Under the pieces are notes generated by a model. It had not been told where the DNA came from. It saw only the letters and a list, made by a program, of their open reading frames with translations, and ran no database searches. Below, in pieces: positions 52,404 through 63,451 of a stretch of DNA of 64,000 bases. The stretch is from Gemmatimonadota bacterium (GTDB lineage Bacteria; Gemmatimonadota; Gemmatimonadetes; Gemmatimonadales; GWC2-71-9). The translations under genes were made by a program, and so were the position numbers. The stretch spans positions 36,050 to 100,049 of the forward strand of contig JAPULZ010000204.1 in NCBI GenBank assembly GCA_027294455.1, given 5' to 3'. How positions within the stretch are numbered: the stretch's first letter is position 1; each line of letters starts with the position of its first letter.

Positions 52404-53774
52404 ATGGCCTCACCAACCGGTTCCCCGCAACGAGACTCCTGGGGCTCGCACGCAGGCTTCGTCCTAGCGGCCATCGGCTCGGCGGTCGGGCTCGGCAACA
52501 TGTGGCGTTTCTCTTACGTGGCGGCCGAAGGGGGCGGGGCGGCGTTCGTCTTGCTCTATCTGGGATTCGTCGCGTTCGTCGGGGTGCCGGTGATGACATC
52601 CGAGCTCCTGGTGGGCCGCCTGGCGCAGGTATCGCCCATCGAGGCCCTCAAGAGGCTGGGGGGACCCCGGTGGGCCCCCTTGGGGATGCTGTTCGCGTTC
52701 TGCGGTCTCGGCATCCTGTCGTACTACTCGGTCATCGCCGGGTGGACGATGCGGTACTCTTTCGATGCGATACGCGGGGCACTCCCCGACGACGCGGCCG
52801 GCTATTTCGCCCGGGTGGGGACGGGCATGCCGGCGGTGCTGACCCACGTGCTCTTCATGGCCATCACCATCACGATCGTGGTGGGTGGCATCAAGAAGGG
52901 GCTGGAACGCACGGCCATTGTGCTCATGCCCCTCCTGTTCGTGTTGCTGGTGGGGCTCGCCATCTGGGCCACGACGCTCTCCGGTGGCGGTCCGGGCTAC
53001 GCGTACTATCTGCGTCCGCGTCTCAGCGAGCTGCTCGATCCCGCCATCATCACCGATGCCGCCGGCCAGGCGTTTTTCTCGTTGAGCCTGGGCATGGGGG
53101 CGCTAATGACGTACGCCTCCTATCTCAGATCCAAGGAGAACCTGGTCAAGGAAACGTTGACCATCGCCGTCGCCGACTTCGGCGTCGCGTTCCTCGCCGG
53201 GCTGTTCATTTTTCCAATCATCTTCCACTTCGACCTCGTGGAGACCCTCGGGTTGGGCGGCGAGCTCAACACCGACAGCACCGTCGGTACGTTGTTCATA
53301 GCGATGCCCGCCGCCGTGCGCAGCCTTGGCCGGATGGGCAACGCGGTCATCGCGGCGTTCTTCATCATGCTGTTCTTCGCCGCGTTGACGTCAGCCATCT
53401 CGCTGCTCGAGGTCGTCGTGTCGGCGGCGATCGACAGCTGGCACTGGAGCCGCCAGAAGGCCGCGATCGTGGCCGGGGCGACCATCACGCTGCTCGGCAT
53501 CCCGTCGGCGTTAAACCTGAACGTCCTGGACGTGGGCGACAAGCTGGTGGGGACGGTGTTGTTGATGGTCGGCGGATTTTTCACCAGCATCATGGTGGGA
53601 TACAAGATCCTCCCGCAAGCGGAGCAGGAGCTCTCCCTGGGACTCGACAACCCCATGGCGATCAAGGTGTGGAGAAACCTAGTGCGCTACCTCGTGCCTC
53701 CGGTGCTCCTGGTGGTGCTGATCTTCTCGATCCCCAAGTTGGTGACGGCGGTGAAAACGCTGTTCGGCGTGTAG
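52404..53774 (+). CDS. sodium-dependent NSS/SNF transporter
   Basis: 456 residues with 11 membrane helices in the LeuT fold. The first helix carries the Na+ and substrate-binding unwound segment AAIGSAVGLGNMWRFSYV, followed by EGGGAAFVLLYL. Helix 6 has FFSLSLGMGALMTYASYL. Such proteins import amino acids or related amines with sodium; the missing helix 12 is usual in bacterial members. The ATG at 52404 has AAGGA six bases before it. Confidence 0.94.
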   Translation: MASPTGSPQRDSWGSHAGFVLAAIGSAVGLGNMWRFSYVAAEGGGAAFVLLYLGFVAFVGVPVMTSELLVGRLAQVSPIEALKRLGGPRWAPLGMLFAFCGLGILSYYSVIAGWTMRYSFDAIRGALPDDAAGYFARVGTGMPAVLTHVLFMAITITIVVGGIKKGLERTAIVLMPLLFVLLVGLAIWATTLSGGGPGYAYYLRPRLSELLDPAIITDAAGQAFFSLSLGMGALMTYASYLRSKENLVKETLTIAVADFGVAFLAGLFIFPIIFHFDLVETLGLGGELNTDSTVGTLFIAMPAAVRSLGRMGNAVIAAFFIMLFFAALTSAISLLEVVVSAAIDSWHWSRQKAAIVAGATITLLGIPSALNLNVLDVGDKLVGTVLLMVGGFFTSIMVGYKILPQAEQELSLGLDNPMAIKVWRNLVRYLVPPVLLVVLIFSIPKLVTAVKTLFGV

Positions 53775-53802
53775 GGTGGGCGACACAGGACGTCGCCCCT
53801 AC
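53771..53802. terminator. strong hairpin between convergent genes, possible dispersed repeat
   Basis: GGGCGAC (53778-53784) pairs with GTCGCCC (53792-53798), and the flanking GTAG pairs with CTAC beyond a small bulge. It includes the transporter stop codon. There is no T-tract. The wording resembles dispersed GGGCGAC-type palindromes that I recall from other GC-rich genomes, so it may be a repeat copy serving as a terminator. Confidence 0.5.
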
Positions 53803-53809
53803 CCGGGTT

Positions 53810-54904
53810 TCAGCGGGAATCGGCGTAGACGTCGCGCAGCGCTGATTCGGGATCGGGCATGTTCGACTCGCGGCTCACCAGCGCTTCGTCGGCCGCCCGA
53901 TCGATTTCCTCCGTCGCCTCCAACTCGACTCGCTCGAGTTCAGCGCGCTCGACACCATGCTCGACAAGATACTCCTCGTACAACCCGATGGGATCGCGGG
54001 CGCCCCAGTACGCGAACAGCGCTTCCGGCAGTGTCCGCCGCGCTTCCTGTTCGTCGTGGGTGGCGTGACCGCCCATGCGGAACGTATCCACCGACAACAT
54101 GACGGGCCCCTCGCCCGCGCGGCATTGGTCGGCCGCGAGGCGCGTCGCGGCGTACCCATCCAGCACGTTGTTGCCGTCGAACGACCAGCCTGCCATGCCG
54201 TACGCCTCGTGCAGCTCGTCGAAGTTGCCGGGCAGATGATGCACGGCGACCGGTGTTCCCAGCGCCACTTGGTTGTTCTGAATGATGAAGATGACCGGAA
54301 GCCGCTGCACCGCGGCGAAGTTGAATGCTTCGTGGGAGGGCCCCGATTTCACCGAACCGTCGCCGACCCACGTCAGCGTCACGCCGTCGATCTTTTTCAG
54401 ACGAAACGCCAGCGCGATGCCGACCATGACGGGCGGCACGTTGCCGATATTGGAAATCGGCTGCAACACTCTCAGGCCGAACGCGCCGACATGCCCGTCG
54501 CGGCCCCCCGACGGCGAGTCCGCCGTCCCGAGGTATCCCCGAAGCATGTCCGCCACCGATATGCCCATCTCGCAACATGCCCCGGCATTGCGGATCATGG
54601 GGCCCACGACATCGACCTCCCGGTTCAACGCGTGGACCGGCCCCACGGTGGTTGCTTCCTCCCCGGTGCCGAGCCATGCCTTGGAGATCACACCTTGCTT
54701 GACCCACCGTTTGAGGGCAAGGTCGTGCAACCGCGTCCGCAGCATCCCCCGATAGAGGTCCAAGCGCGCGGCCGCGGACAAGGCGTCGACGATTGCCCGC
54801 CGGGCGGGATCGGCGGCGTACGTCTCGGCGAACCGCTTGACCAGCTCTGGGTCGGGCCGCCAATTGAGGTATTCCGGTGGATCGTACGCTGGAAACTTTT
54901 TCAT
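53810..54904 (-). CDS. thiamine-diphosphate dehydrogenase E1 alpha subunit, orphan
   Basis: 364 residues resembling the E1 alpha chain of branched-chain or pyruvate dehydrogenase complexes. The thiamine diphosphate motif is WVGDGSVKSG ending in IIQNN about 25 residues later. GTGEEATTVG, RDGHVGAFG and DTFRMGGHATHDE are also typical. It should decarboxylate a 2-oxo acid, but E1 beta, E2 and E3 genes are absent on both sides. The partner is either elsewhere or this protein has another role. It is divergent from the lipoprotein gene with a gap of 51 bases. Confidence 0.9.
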   Translation of the reverse strand: MKKFPAYDPPEYLNWRPDPELVKRFAETYAADPARRAIVDALSAAARLDLYRGMLRTRLHDLALKRWVKQGVISKAWLGTGEEATTVGPVHALNREVDVVGPMIRNAGACCEMGISVADMLRGYLGTADSPSGGRDGHVGAFGLRVLQPISNIGNVPPVMVGIALAFRLKKIDGVTLTWVGDGSVKSGPSHEAFNFAAVQRLPVIFIIQNNQVALGTPVAVHHLPGNFDELHEAYGMAGWSFDGNNVLDGYAATRLAADQCRAGEGPVMLSVDTFRMGGHATHDEQEARRTLPEALFAYWGARDPIGLYEEYLVEHGVERAELERVELEATEEIDRAADEALVSRESNMPDPESALRDVYADSR

Positions 54905-54955
54905 GGCCGTGTAGTTTGATCAGCTGGGAAGATGGCGTATTTTCAGGAGAAAGTC

Positions 54956-55834
54956 ATGGTGACGTCTCGTAGCCTGGTTTCCCCCGGGAGGGCAGTGCCC
55001 GTGGGCTTGATGCTGGCCGCCGCGATCTCGGCTTGCGCGAGTTCGGAGGACACTCCCATGTCTGATTCTCCCCCGGAGGTCATCGCCGACTCCCTCATCG
55101 CCCTCTGGATCGATTCGCTGGGCGGCATGGAGACCTACGAGGCGTTCCGGTCCGCATCATACACCATAACCACGGTCATCTACGACACGCTGAGCGGCCG
55201 GACCCGCCGCATGCGCCCCAGGTATGTCTGGATCAAGCGGGGGCCCGACGGCCAGGCGACCCGGGTCGAGCGATGGGAAGGTGACGATTTCATCACTCAG
55301 GGCTTCAACGGGCGGGACGCGTGGGCCACCATGAACGGCGAGATGCTCCCCGACACCGCCAAGGACTGGCGGGAGGTGCGCTACGTGGCCGGCGACCTTT
55401 ACTACTGGCCCGGACTGCCGTATAAGCTGCGCGACGACGGGGTCTTTCTCCACTATCTCGGCATGGTGAACCGGCCCGGCGCCGAACTCCGCGCCGACCC
55501 CACCTCCGCCAGACAAGCCCTCCCGGACGACGGCTACCACGCCATCGCGGTCACGTTCGGTGAGAACGTCGGCGACCACCAGGATGCCTGGGCCTATTAC
55601 TTCGCGCCGGGAGAGGGATTTCCCACCGAGGTGACCTACATCGAAGATGGTCGAACCGACCTCAACCGGATCATCTGGGGGCCGACCGAACGGTTCGGCG
55701 GAATCGATTATCCCTTCGTCAAGCGGCGGGACTGGATCACGGAATCCGGTAAACGCACCAAGGCGCTGGTGGTGAGCGAGGTCGTGATCAATCCCGAGAT
55801 TCCGCAGGAGATGTTCGAGAGACCGGAGATGTAG
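54956..55834 (+). CDS. lipoprotein of unknown function
   Basis: 292 residues. The lipobox AAISAC gives a lipidated Cys near residue 27. The mature part is beta-rich with many aromatic residues (YYWPGLPYKL, WAYYFAPGEGFPTEVTYIED, VKRRDWITESGKRT). The pattern of a periplasmic outer-membrane-associated sheet is reminiscent of LolA/LppX-like folds, but the match is weak. The ATG at 54956 is chosen because AGGAG lies six bases upstream. It converges on ctaG with 8 bases between. Confidence 0.7.
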   Translation: MVTSRSLVSPGRAVPVGLMLAAAISACASSEDTPMSDSPPEVIADSLIALWIDSLGGMETYEAFRSASYTITTVIYDTLSGRTRRMRPRYVWIKRGPDGQATRVERWEGDDFITQGFNGRDAWATMNGEMLPDTAKDWREVRYVAGDLYYWPGLPYKLRDDGVFLHYLGMVNRPGAELRADPTSARQALPDDGYHAIAVTFGENVGDHQDAWAYYFAPGEGFPTEVTYIEDGRTDLNRIIWGPTERFGGIDYPFVKRRDWITESGKRTKALVVSEVVINPEIPQEMFERPEM

Positions 55835-55842
55835 GCGCCCGG

Positions 55843-56655
55843 CTATTCTGCCACCGGCTCCTGACCGGCACCGTCGTGCGCCCGACGGTGCCACAGCACA
55901 AACAACACCGTCACCCCCATCATCATGAGCCAGGCGCTCCCCACCTTCATGACCACACCGGCGAGCTGCTGATCGTCGATCGCCGAGGTCCCGGGAAGCG
56001 GAGGGGCGAGCTCGTACGCGGCGTACATGGGATATTTGGCATATAGCAGCATGAGCGACACGGGCCTGATCAACAACCCGTTGAACGCCAGATACCCGAT
56101 CTTCATGAGCATGGGAAACTTGGCGCGCTCGGGAACGGCGCACACCACAGGCCACCAAAAAATGAGGCCGCTCACGAGCCACGAGATGTCAATGGCAAAC
56201 GATCCGAGTTGCGACGGCATCAACGCATCCACGACATTCGGCCAGTGACTGAACGTCATCACGACGTTGAAGATGATGAACGCCACGAGGGGATGCGTCG
56301 CCTGCTCCAGCAGGCTGAAGACTCGTGGATGCCGCCGCAAGCTCTCGATGCTGCCGACCGGCGTGCCGAGTAACAATAGCGGTGGAGCGACGAGGGCGAT
56401 GAGCAGGAACTGCATCATGTGGACGCTGGCGAGATATGACGCCCCCAGCGGCCCCAGCGGCCAGTCCAAGGCGGCCCACAACACCGCCAGGCCGGATGCA
56501 AAAAAGACGGCGTACCGCCGTCGATTGGGAATCGCCTTACCGCGGAGATGCAGGCCGTATCCGACGGCCAACACCAGGATGAACAGCCAAACCCCGACAT
56601 ACGGCCGCCACGTCCAGTCCCACGCCACGCTTTGTGAAGAACACCACCACCGCAT
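55843..56655 (-). CDS. ctaG: cytochrome c oxidase assembly factor CtaG
   Basis: 270 residues, seven membrane helices, of the caa3-type CtaG family. It begins with an aromatic lead (WDWTWRPYVGVWLF). ASVHMMQFLLIALVAPPLLLL and VVMTFSHWPNVVD hold conserved His residues. It assists copper insertion or assembly of the terminal oxidase in the cytoplasmic membrane. No oxidase genes are within the window. It lies 18 bases after the kinase gene in the same direction. Confidence 0.9.
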   Translation of the reverse strand: MRWWCSSQSVAWDWTWRPYVGVWLFILVLAVGYGLHLRGKAIPNRRRYAVFFASGLAVLWAALDWPLGPLGASYLASVHMMQFLLIALVAPPLLLLGTPVGSIESLRRHPRVFSLLEQATHPLVAFIIFNVVMTFSHWPNVVDALMPSQLGSFAIDISWLVSGLIFWWPVVCAVPERAKFPMLMKIGYLAFNGLLIRPVSLMLLYAKYPMYAAYELAPPLPGTSAIDDQQLAGVVMKVGSAWLMMMGVTVLFVLWHRRAHDGAGQEPVAE

Positions 56656-56673
56656 CAGTCACCAAGGAAAGGG

Positions 56674-57705
56674 TCACACGGCGTCGCCCAGTGCGTCACC
56701 GAACTCCTGCATGGAACTATATCGGTTATCCGGCGATACCTGCATGGCCTTGAGCAGCACCTTCTCCAGGTCGGCGCTGAGATCGGATCGATGCTTGCGA
56801 ATGGGGACGGGGGCCCCACGCAGCCGCGCGATCATCATCTCCTGGGCGGACCGGCCCTCGAACGGCAGCTTGCCCGTGAGCATCTCGAACGCCAGGATCG
56901 CGAGCGCATAGATGTCACTGCGGGCATCGATCTCCTTGCCCCGTACCTGCTCGGGGCTCATGAACTCGGGCGTGCCCAGCACGATACCGGTGGCGGTGAG
57001 CTTCTTCATGGCCGCCGACCCGCGGCCCTTGGCCAGCCCGAAATCCATGACCACCGCGCGCTCGGGCCCGCCATCGTCGACGACCATCACGTTTTCCGGC
57101 TTGAGATCCCGGTGGATGATCTGGAGTCCATGAGCATGGTGGAGCCCGTCGCAGATCTGGTGCACGAACGGGATGGCCATATCCAGGGGCATGGGGCCGA
57201 CCTTCGCCTCCCGTTCGGAGAGCAGCTCCCCCTTGAGGTAGGGCATGACCAGGTAGATCAGGCCGCTCTCGGTCTCGCCCAAGCGGAGGATGTTGCAGAC
57301 GTTGGGGTGGTTGAGACGCATGGCCAGGCCAGCCTCGCGGCGCAGGCGCTGGAGCGCCGTCTCGTCGGCGAGGAGCTTGGGTGTCAGCACCTTCACGGCC
57401 ACAGATTTGTCGGTACTGATTTCCCGGGCCTCGTAGACGTAGGACATCCCGCCCTCGCCGAGGCGCCGTTCCACGCGATACCTACCGTCCAGGATCTGAC
57501 CCTTGAGCGTGGCCGCCTGATCCAGGGCCGGGCCGGATTGACGCTGGACCGCGGCGCGCACGAGGGTCTGGGGCGTAGGATGTTTTCCCTTGCTGGGGGC
57601 CTTTGGGACACCCCCGGCGACGTCCACCAACGGACTCCCGTCGCGGGGGCAAAAGCGGGCGTCTCCCTCGTAGACCGTCTGACACCGCGTACACCGTCGG
57701 CTCAT
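56674..57705 (-). CDS. Ser/Thr protein kinase with N-terminal Cys ribbon
   Basis: 343 residues. The N terminus has a ribbon-like CTRCQTVYEGDARFCPRDG (three Cys and an Asp). A Hanks-type kinase domain spans about 73-335: Gly loop RLGEGGMSYVYEA, VAVKVL (ATP Lys), catalytic loop HRDLKPENVMV, DFGLAKG and GTPEFMSPEQVRG. It has no membrane segment and no sensor domain beyond the ribbon. The start overlaps the diguanylate cyclase stop by 4 bases, which couples Ser/Thr phosphorylation with cyclic-di-GMP signalling in one operon. Confidence 0.93.
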   Translation of the reverse strand: MSRRCTRCQTVYEGDARFCPRDGSPLVDVAGGVPKAPSKGKHPTPQTLVRAAVQRQSGPALDQAATLKGQILDGRYRVERRLGEGGMSYVYEAREISTDKSVAVKVLTPKLLADETALQRLRREAGLAMRLNHPNVCNILRLGETESGLIYLVMPYLKGELLSEREAKVGPMPLDMAIPFVHQICDGLHHAHGLQIIHRDLKPENVMVVDDGGPERAVVMDFGLAKGRGSAAMKKLTATGIVLGTPEFMSPEQVRGKEIDARSDIYALAILAFEMLTGKLPFEGRSAQEMMIARLRGAPVPIRKHRSDLSADLEKVLLKAMQVSPDNRYSSMQEFGDALGDAV

Positions 57706-59135
57706 TGCTGCACCTGGTTCCGACCGCCTTTCTTGGCCCGATAGAGGGCCGCATCCGCCCGTTCGATCATGGTCTCCGCGGACACCTTCTGGTCCCCGCT
57801 GTACGTCGCGATACCGATCGAAACCGTCACCATGAGCGGATCGGCCGTGGGAGTGTGGTCGTATTTCGCCGCCCGCTCACGGAGCCGTTCTGCAAAGATG
57901 ACTGCACCGTCAAGGTCGGTGTCCGGGAGAATGATCGTAAACTCCTCTCCGCCATAGCGGGCCACCACATCCACCGAACGCGCCTCATCCAGCAGGATCT
58001 CGGCGAGCTGGCGCAACACGGCGTCTCCCACCAGGTGCCCTCGAGTGTCGTTGATTCGCTTGAACCAATCCAGGTCGATCATCATCACCGTGAGGGAATG
58101 GCGATACCGCTGGGCTCGGTCCAGCTCCCGTTCCAGCCGTTCTACCATGGCGCGCCGGTTCACACACCCCGTGAGAGGATCGGTGTTGGCCAGGGTCTGA
58201 AACCGTGCCCGATCAGTCTTGGCCGCCTCCAAATCATAGGCCCGCTCGATGGCGTTGACTGCGGCGTGGATCACTGCTTCGGCAAATGACGCGTCCTCGG
58301 CAGACAGCGGCGCGTCGTCCTGGGTGGTCCGCAGGAAGAACACGCCGGCTTGCTCACCCCGCAGGGAAAACGGCACTACGATGGCCGAGCGGGTCCGGAC
58401 CGAGATCCCTTGCTCCGCCCATTGGCGCCGGGTTTCTTCATAGAGGGGATCCGTGTGGACATCGGTCACGAGCACGGTCCGCTGGCTCAAGAGGGCCTTC
58501 CTCAGCTCGGGATACTTCGAGAGAGGAATCTCCAGATTCCGCAACATGGGGTTCTCCGCCGCCGCAACGACCAGCCCCATGTCGGACCCCGGCTGGGCCG
58601 ACACCATCGAGCATTTCGAGAGCTGCAGCGCGCGAGATACCCTGCGGGTGAGGAGATGGTAGATCTCGTCCGGCTTGAGAGAATCCGTGACCTCTCGCAG
58701 GATATCCACCATCTCCGCGCGGGATTTCACTTCTTCCCGCACGCGCCGCAGTTCGTGGGCCTGCCTGAGCCTGGCGTCTACTCGCGCCAATAATTCCCGC
58801 ACCTTGAACGGCTTCGCAATATAGTCGGTGGCACCAAGCCCCAGCGCCCGCACGGTGGCGTCTTCGGGGGGCATGGAGGAGAGCATCAACACCGGCAAAT
58901 CCCGCCAGCGGTCGCCGGACTTGAGCTGCTCCAACAGCTCCAGGCCGTCGATCTTGGGCATCAGGATATCGAGGAGCAGCAGATCGGGCCGGTCGGATTC
59001 GAGTCGGGCGAGGAGATCAACCCCGTCGGCGAGCGTGGTGACGTCGTAGCCTTTGTCCGTGAGAATCCAGCCGAGGGTTTGCAGCAGGGCTTCGTCGTCA
59101 TCGACAACGAAGATTTTCGCCGCGTCGCTTGCCAC
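57702..59135 (-). CDS. response regulator-GAF-GGDEF diguanylate cyclase
   Basis: 477 residues. The receiver domain (1-125) has acceptor Asp56 in LLLLDILMPKIDG. A GAF domain (about 160-300) follows. The GGDEF domain (about 310-475) has VVARYGGEEFTIILP and an inhibitory RxxD (RSVD) exactly five residues before GGEEF. It should make cyclic-di-GMP under phosphorylation control, with product inhibition. A histidine kinase partner is not adjacent. It is the first gene of a pair with the Ser/Thr kinase. Confidence 0.94.
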   Translation of the reverse strand: MASDAAKIFVVDDDEALLQTLGWILTDKGYDVTTLADGVDLLARLESDRPDLLLLDILMPKIDGLELLEQLKSGDRWRDLPVLMLSSMPPEDATVRALGLGATDYIAKPFKVRELLARVDARLRQAHELRRVREEVKSRAEMVDILREVTDSLKPDEIYHLLTRRVSRALQLSKCSMVSAQPGSDMGLVVAAAENPMLRNLEIPLSKYPELRKALLSQRTVLVTDVHTDPLYEETRRQWAEQGISVRTRSAIVVPFSLRGEQAGVFFLRTTQDDAPLSAEDASFAEAVIHAAVNAIERAYDLEAAKTDRARFQTLANTDPLTGCVNRRAMVERLERELDRAQRYRHSLTVMMIDLDWFKRINDTRGHLVGDAVLRQLAEILLDEARSVDVVARYGGEEFTIILPDTDLDGAVIFAERLRERAAKYDHTPTADPLMVTVSIGIATYSGDQKVSAETMIERADAALYRAKKGGRNQVQQ

Positions 59136-59141
59136 TCGACG

Positions 59142-60125
59142 CTAGGCCACGGCCCGAAGCGTGGGAATCGATGTGACGTCGATATTGCCGCCGCTCACGA
59201 CGAGGACGGTGGGCCCGTCGATGTCCAGGACCCCGCTTTGGAATGCCGCGGTCGTCGTCGCCCCCGATGGCTCGGCGACGATGGCGGCCTCCCGCAGCAA
59301 CCATTGGGTGGCGTTCACGATATCGGTGTCGGAAACGAGCACGGACCGGACGTGAGGGCGCATATACTCGAAAGTGAGGCGGCCGACCTCCAGAGGCAAT
59401 AACCCGTCGGCCACGCTGGCCGTGGCGTCGAGGCGCACCGGCTTGCCCGCCTCGAGAGCGGCGGCGTACGCGCAAGACCCGTGAGGCTCCACGGCGCTCA
59501 CCCGCGCCTCCGGGCGCAAGGCCTTCACCGCCGTCGTGACCCCGGCGGCCAGGCCCCCACCACCCACTGGAACGACCACGTGGGAGAGCTCCGGGAGATC
59601 CTCGACGATCTCCAGACCCACGGTGCCCTGGCCGGCGATCACGTCGGGATGATCGAAGGGCGGGATCACCGTGAGACCCTCCGCCGCCACGATCTCCCTA
59701 GCCCTGGCCAGGCGATCCTCGGAGGTCGTGCCGGCCAGAACCACCTCCCCCCCCCAGCGCTTCACCCCCTCCATCTTGGCCGCGGGCACCGTCTCCGGCA
59801 TGACGATGACCGCCCGCACCTTCAGGCGCGCCGCCGCAAACGCCACCGCCTGGCCGTGATTGCCGCTCGAGTACGTAATCACCCCGGCTTGCCGACGCGC
59901 CTCTGGAAGCCGGCGCACAGCCGTCCACGCGCCCCGGAGCTTGAACGCGCCCGAGGGCTGTTGGTTTTCGAGCTTGAGGTAGACCGGGTAACCGGCCTGG
60001 TCCGAAAAGGCCTCTATCCGGCGAAGCTCGGTGCGCACCGCGACACCCTCCATGCCGCGGGCGGCGTCGCGGATGTCCTCGATTCCGACGCGGGAGTCGA
60101 CCTGACCCTGGGTTGTTGTACTCAT
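59142..60125 (-). CDS. threonine dehydratase / serine ammonia-lyase
   Basis: A 327-residue fold-type II PLP enzyme that deaminates threonine or serine. The cofactor Lys is in PSGAFKLRGAW, the phosphate-binding loop is VPVGGGGLAAG, and the substrate loop is TYSSGNHGQAVAFAA. It lacks a C-terminal ACT domain, so it resembles the catabolic or serine-racemase-like form rather than feedback-regulated IlvA. The ATG at 60125 was chosen over 60212, which would run into the gyrA end. It lies 13 bases after gyrA. Confidence 0.9.
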   Translation of the reverse strand: MSTTTQGQVDSRVGIEDIRDAARGMEGVAVRTELRRIEAFSDQAGYPVYLKLENQQPSGAFKLRGAWTAVRRLPEARRQAGVITYSSGNHGQAVAFAAARLKVRAVIVMPETVPAAKMEGVKRWGGEVVLAGTTSEDRLARAREIVAAEGLTVIPPFDHPDVIAGQGTVGLEIVEDLPELSHVVVPVGGGGLAAGVTTAVKALRPEARVSAVEPHGSCAYAAALEAGKPVRLDATASVADGLLPLEVGRLTFEYMRPHVRSVLVSDTDIVNATQWLLREAAIVAEPSGATTTAAFQSGVLDIDGPTVLVVSGGNIDVTSIPTLRAVA

Positions 60126-60138
60126 GGGGCCCGAACGA

Positions 60139-62634
<2,496 letters not shown>

Positions 62635-62695
62635 GGCGTCCTGCGATCTGGGACCTAAAAAACGGGGCCGGTGAGACCCCCTAAAAAGTCCTTGA

Positions 62696-62724
62696 AACTT
62701 ATGCTAGGGCGTGTCCAAAATCAA
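62696..62724 (-). promoter_or_regulatory. candidate promoter of gyrA
   Basis: Read on the minus strand, a -35 TTGATT (62719-62724) and a -10 TAAGTT (62696-62701) are 17 bases apart. The leader to the gyrA ATG would be about 55 bases. The stretch 62635-62809 holds no gene. Confidence 0.35.
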
Positions 62725-62809
62725 GGACATTCCGACCCGTAAAACGTTGTGGGGTAATGAATTACAACCCACCCGACCCGCTCCGGTCGCGGCCAACCAC
62801 CACGCGCTC

Positions 62810-63237
62810 TCACCGCAGCGTACGACTCAACTCCCTCGTCCGTCCCCGCTCCACCGTGGAGGGTTGCCCGAGATCAGCCCGCACCAAATAAGGCACCTCC
62901 AGCTCGTCGGTGGTGGTCGCGTAGAGCTTACCGTTGCGGAAAATGGGGGTGGGGTAAGACCGCAGCGTGAAGGGAAGCTCCAACCGGCCGAGGTAGCGGC
63001 CTTCTGCGTCGAACACGTCCAGGACCCGTCCCGCCAGGGCCGGCTCGGTCACCGGAGTGACGAAGATCTGTCCCCGGCGGTATCGAACACGGAGATGCGG
63101 GAGTTGCCGGGATCGACCACCCCGGCGAAGTGATTGGCGCCGCCGGCCCCGCCGCCGCAGCCGAGCAGCAACAACACCGTGGCCGCGAGCAAACCAAACA
63201 GGAGAACGGCTCGCTGGGACTGAGAAAGGGAGTTCAT
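62810..63237 (-). pseudogene. decayed lipoprotein gene, probable beta-propeller remnant
   Basis: The 5' part (from ATG 63237) encodes a lipoprotein signal (VLLFGLLAATVLLLLGCGGG) and FAGVVDPGNSRISVFDTAGD, then hits a stop near 63049. In another frame overlapping this point, translation continues as PVTEPALAGRVLDVFDAEGR and then LYATTTDELEVPYLVRADLG to 62810. Both halves look like parts of an NHL or 6-bladed propeller protein, which would be about 350-400 residues, so a frameshift and a large internal deletion are likely. A sequencing error alone would not restore the usual length. Confidence 0.6.
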
Positions 63238-63451
63238 GGGTGTCGGGTCCGGTGAGGCGGGTGGAGACTCCAAGAAATCAGGCATTCACTTCCGTCTGGA
63301 ACACCCCGCGCAGTTGTTGGATGCGCCGCGGCACGAGAGGGTTGCAACGGCTCCGCCCGAGATCTCCAGGTGCACCACGTCACTGCGGCGTGATCAGCCG
63401 CCAGTCAGGTAGACCTCGAACGTCCTACCAAGGCTAAGAGCCTCACAAACG

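Noticed and set aside
63250..63360. Short Cys-containing frame upstream of the decayed lipoprotein gene
   Set aside because: About 35 codons, no ribosome site and no recognisable family.
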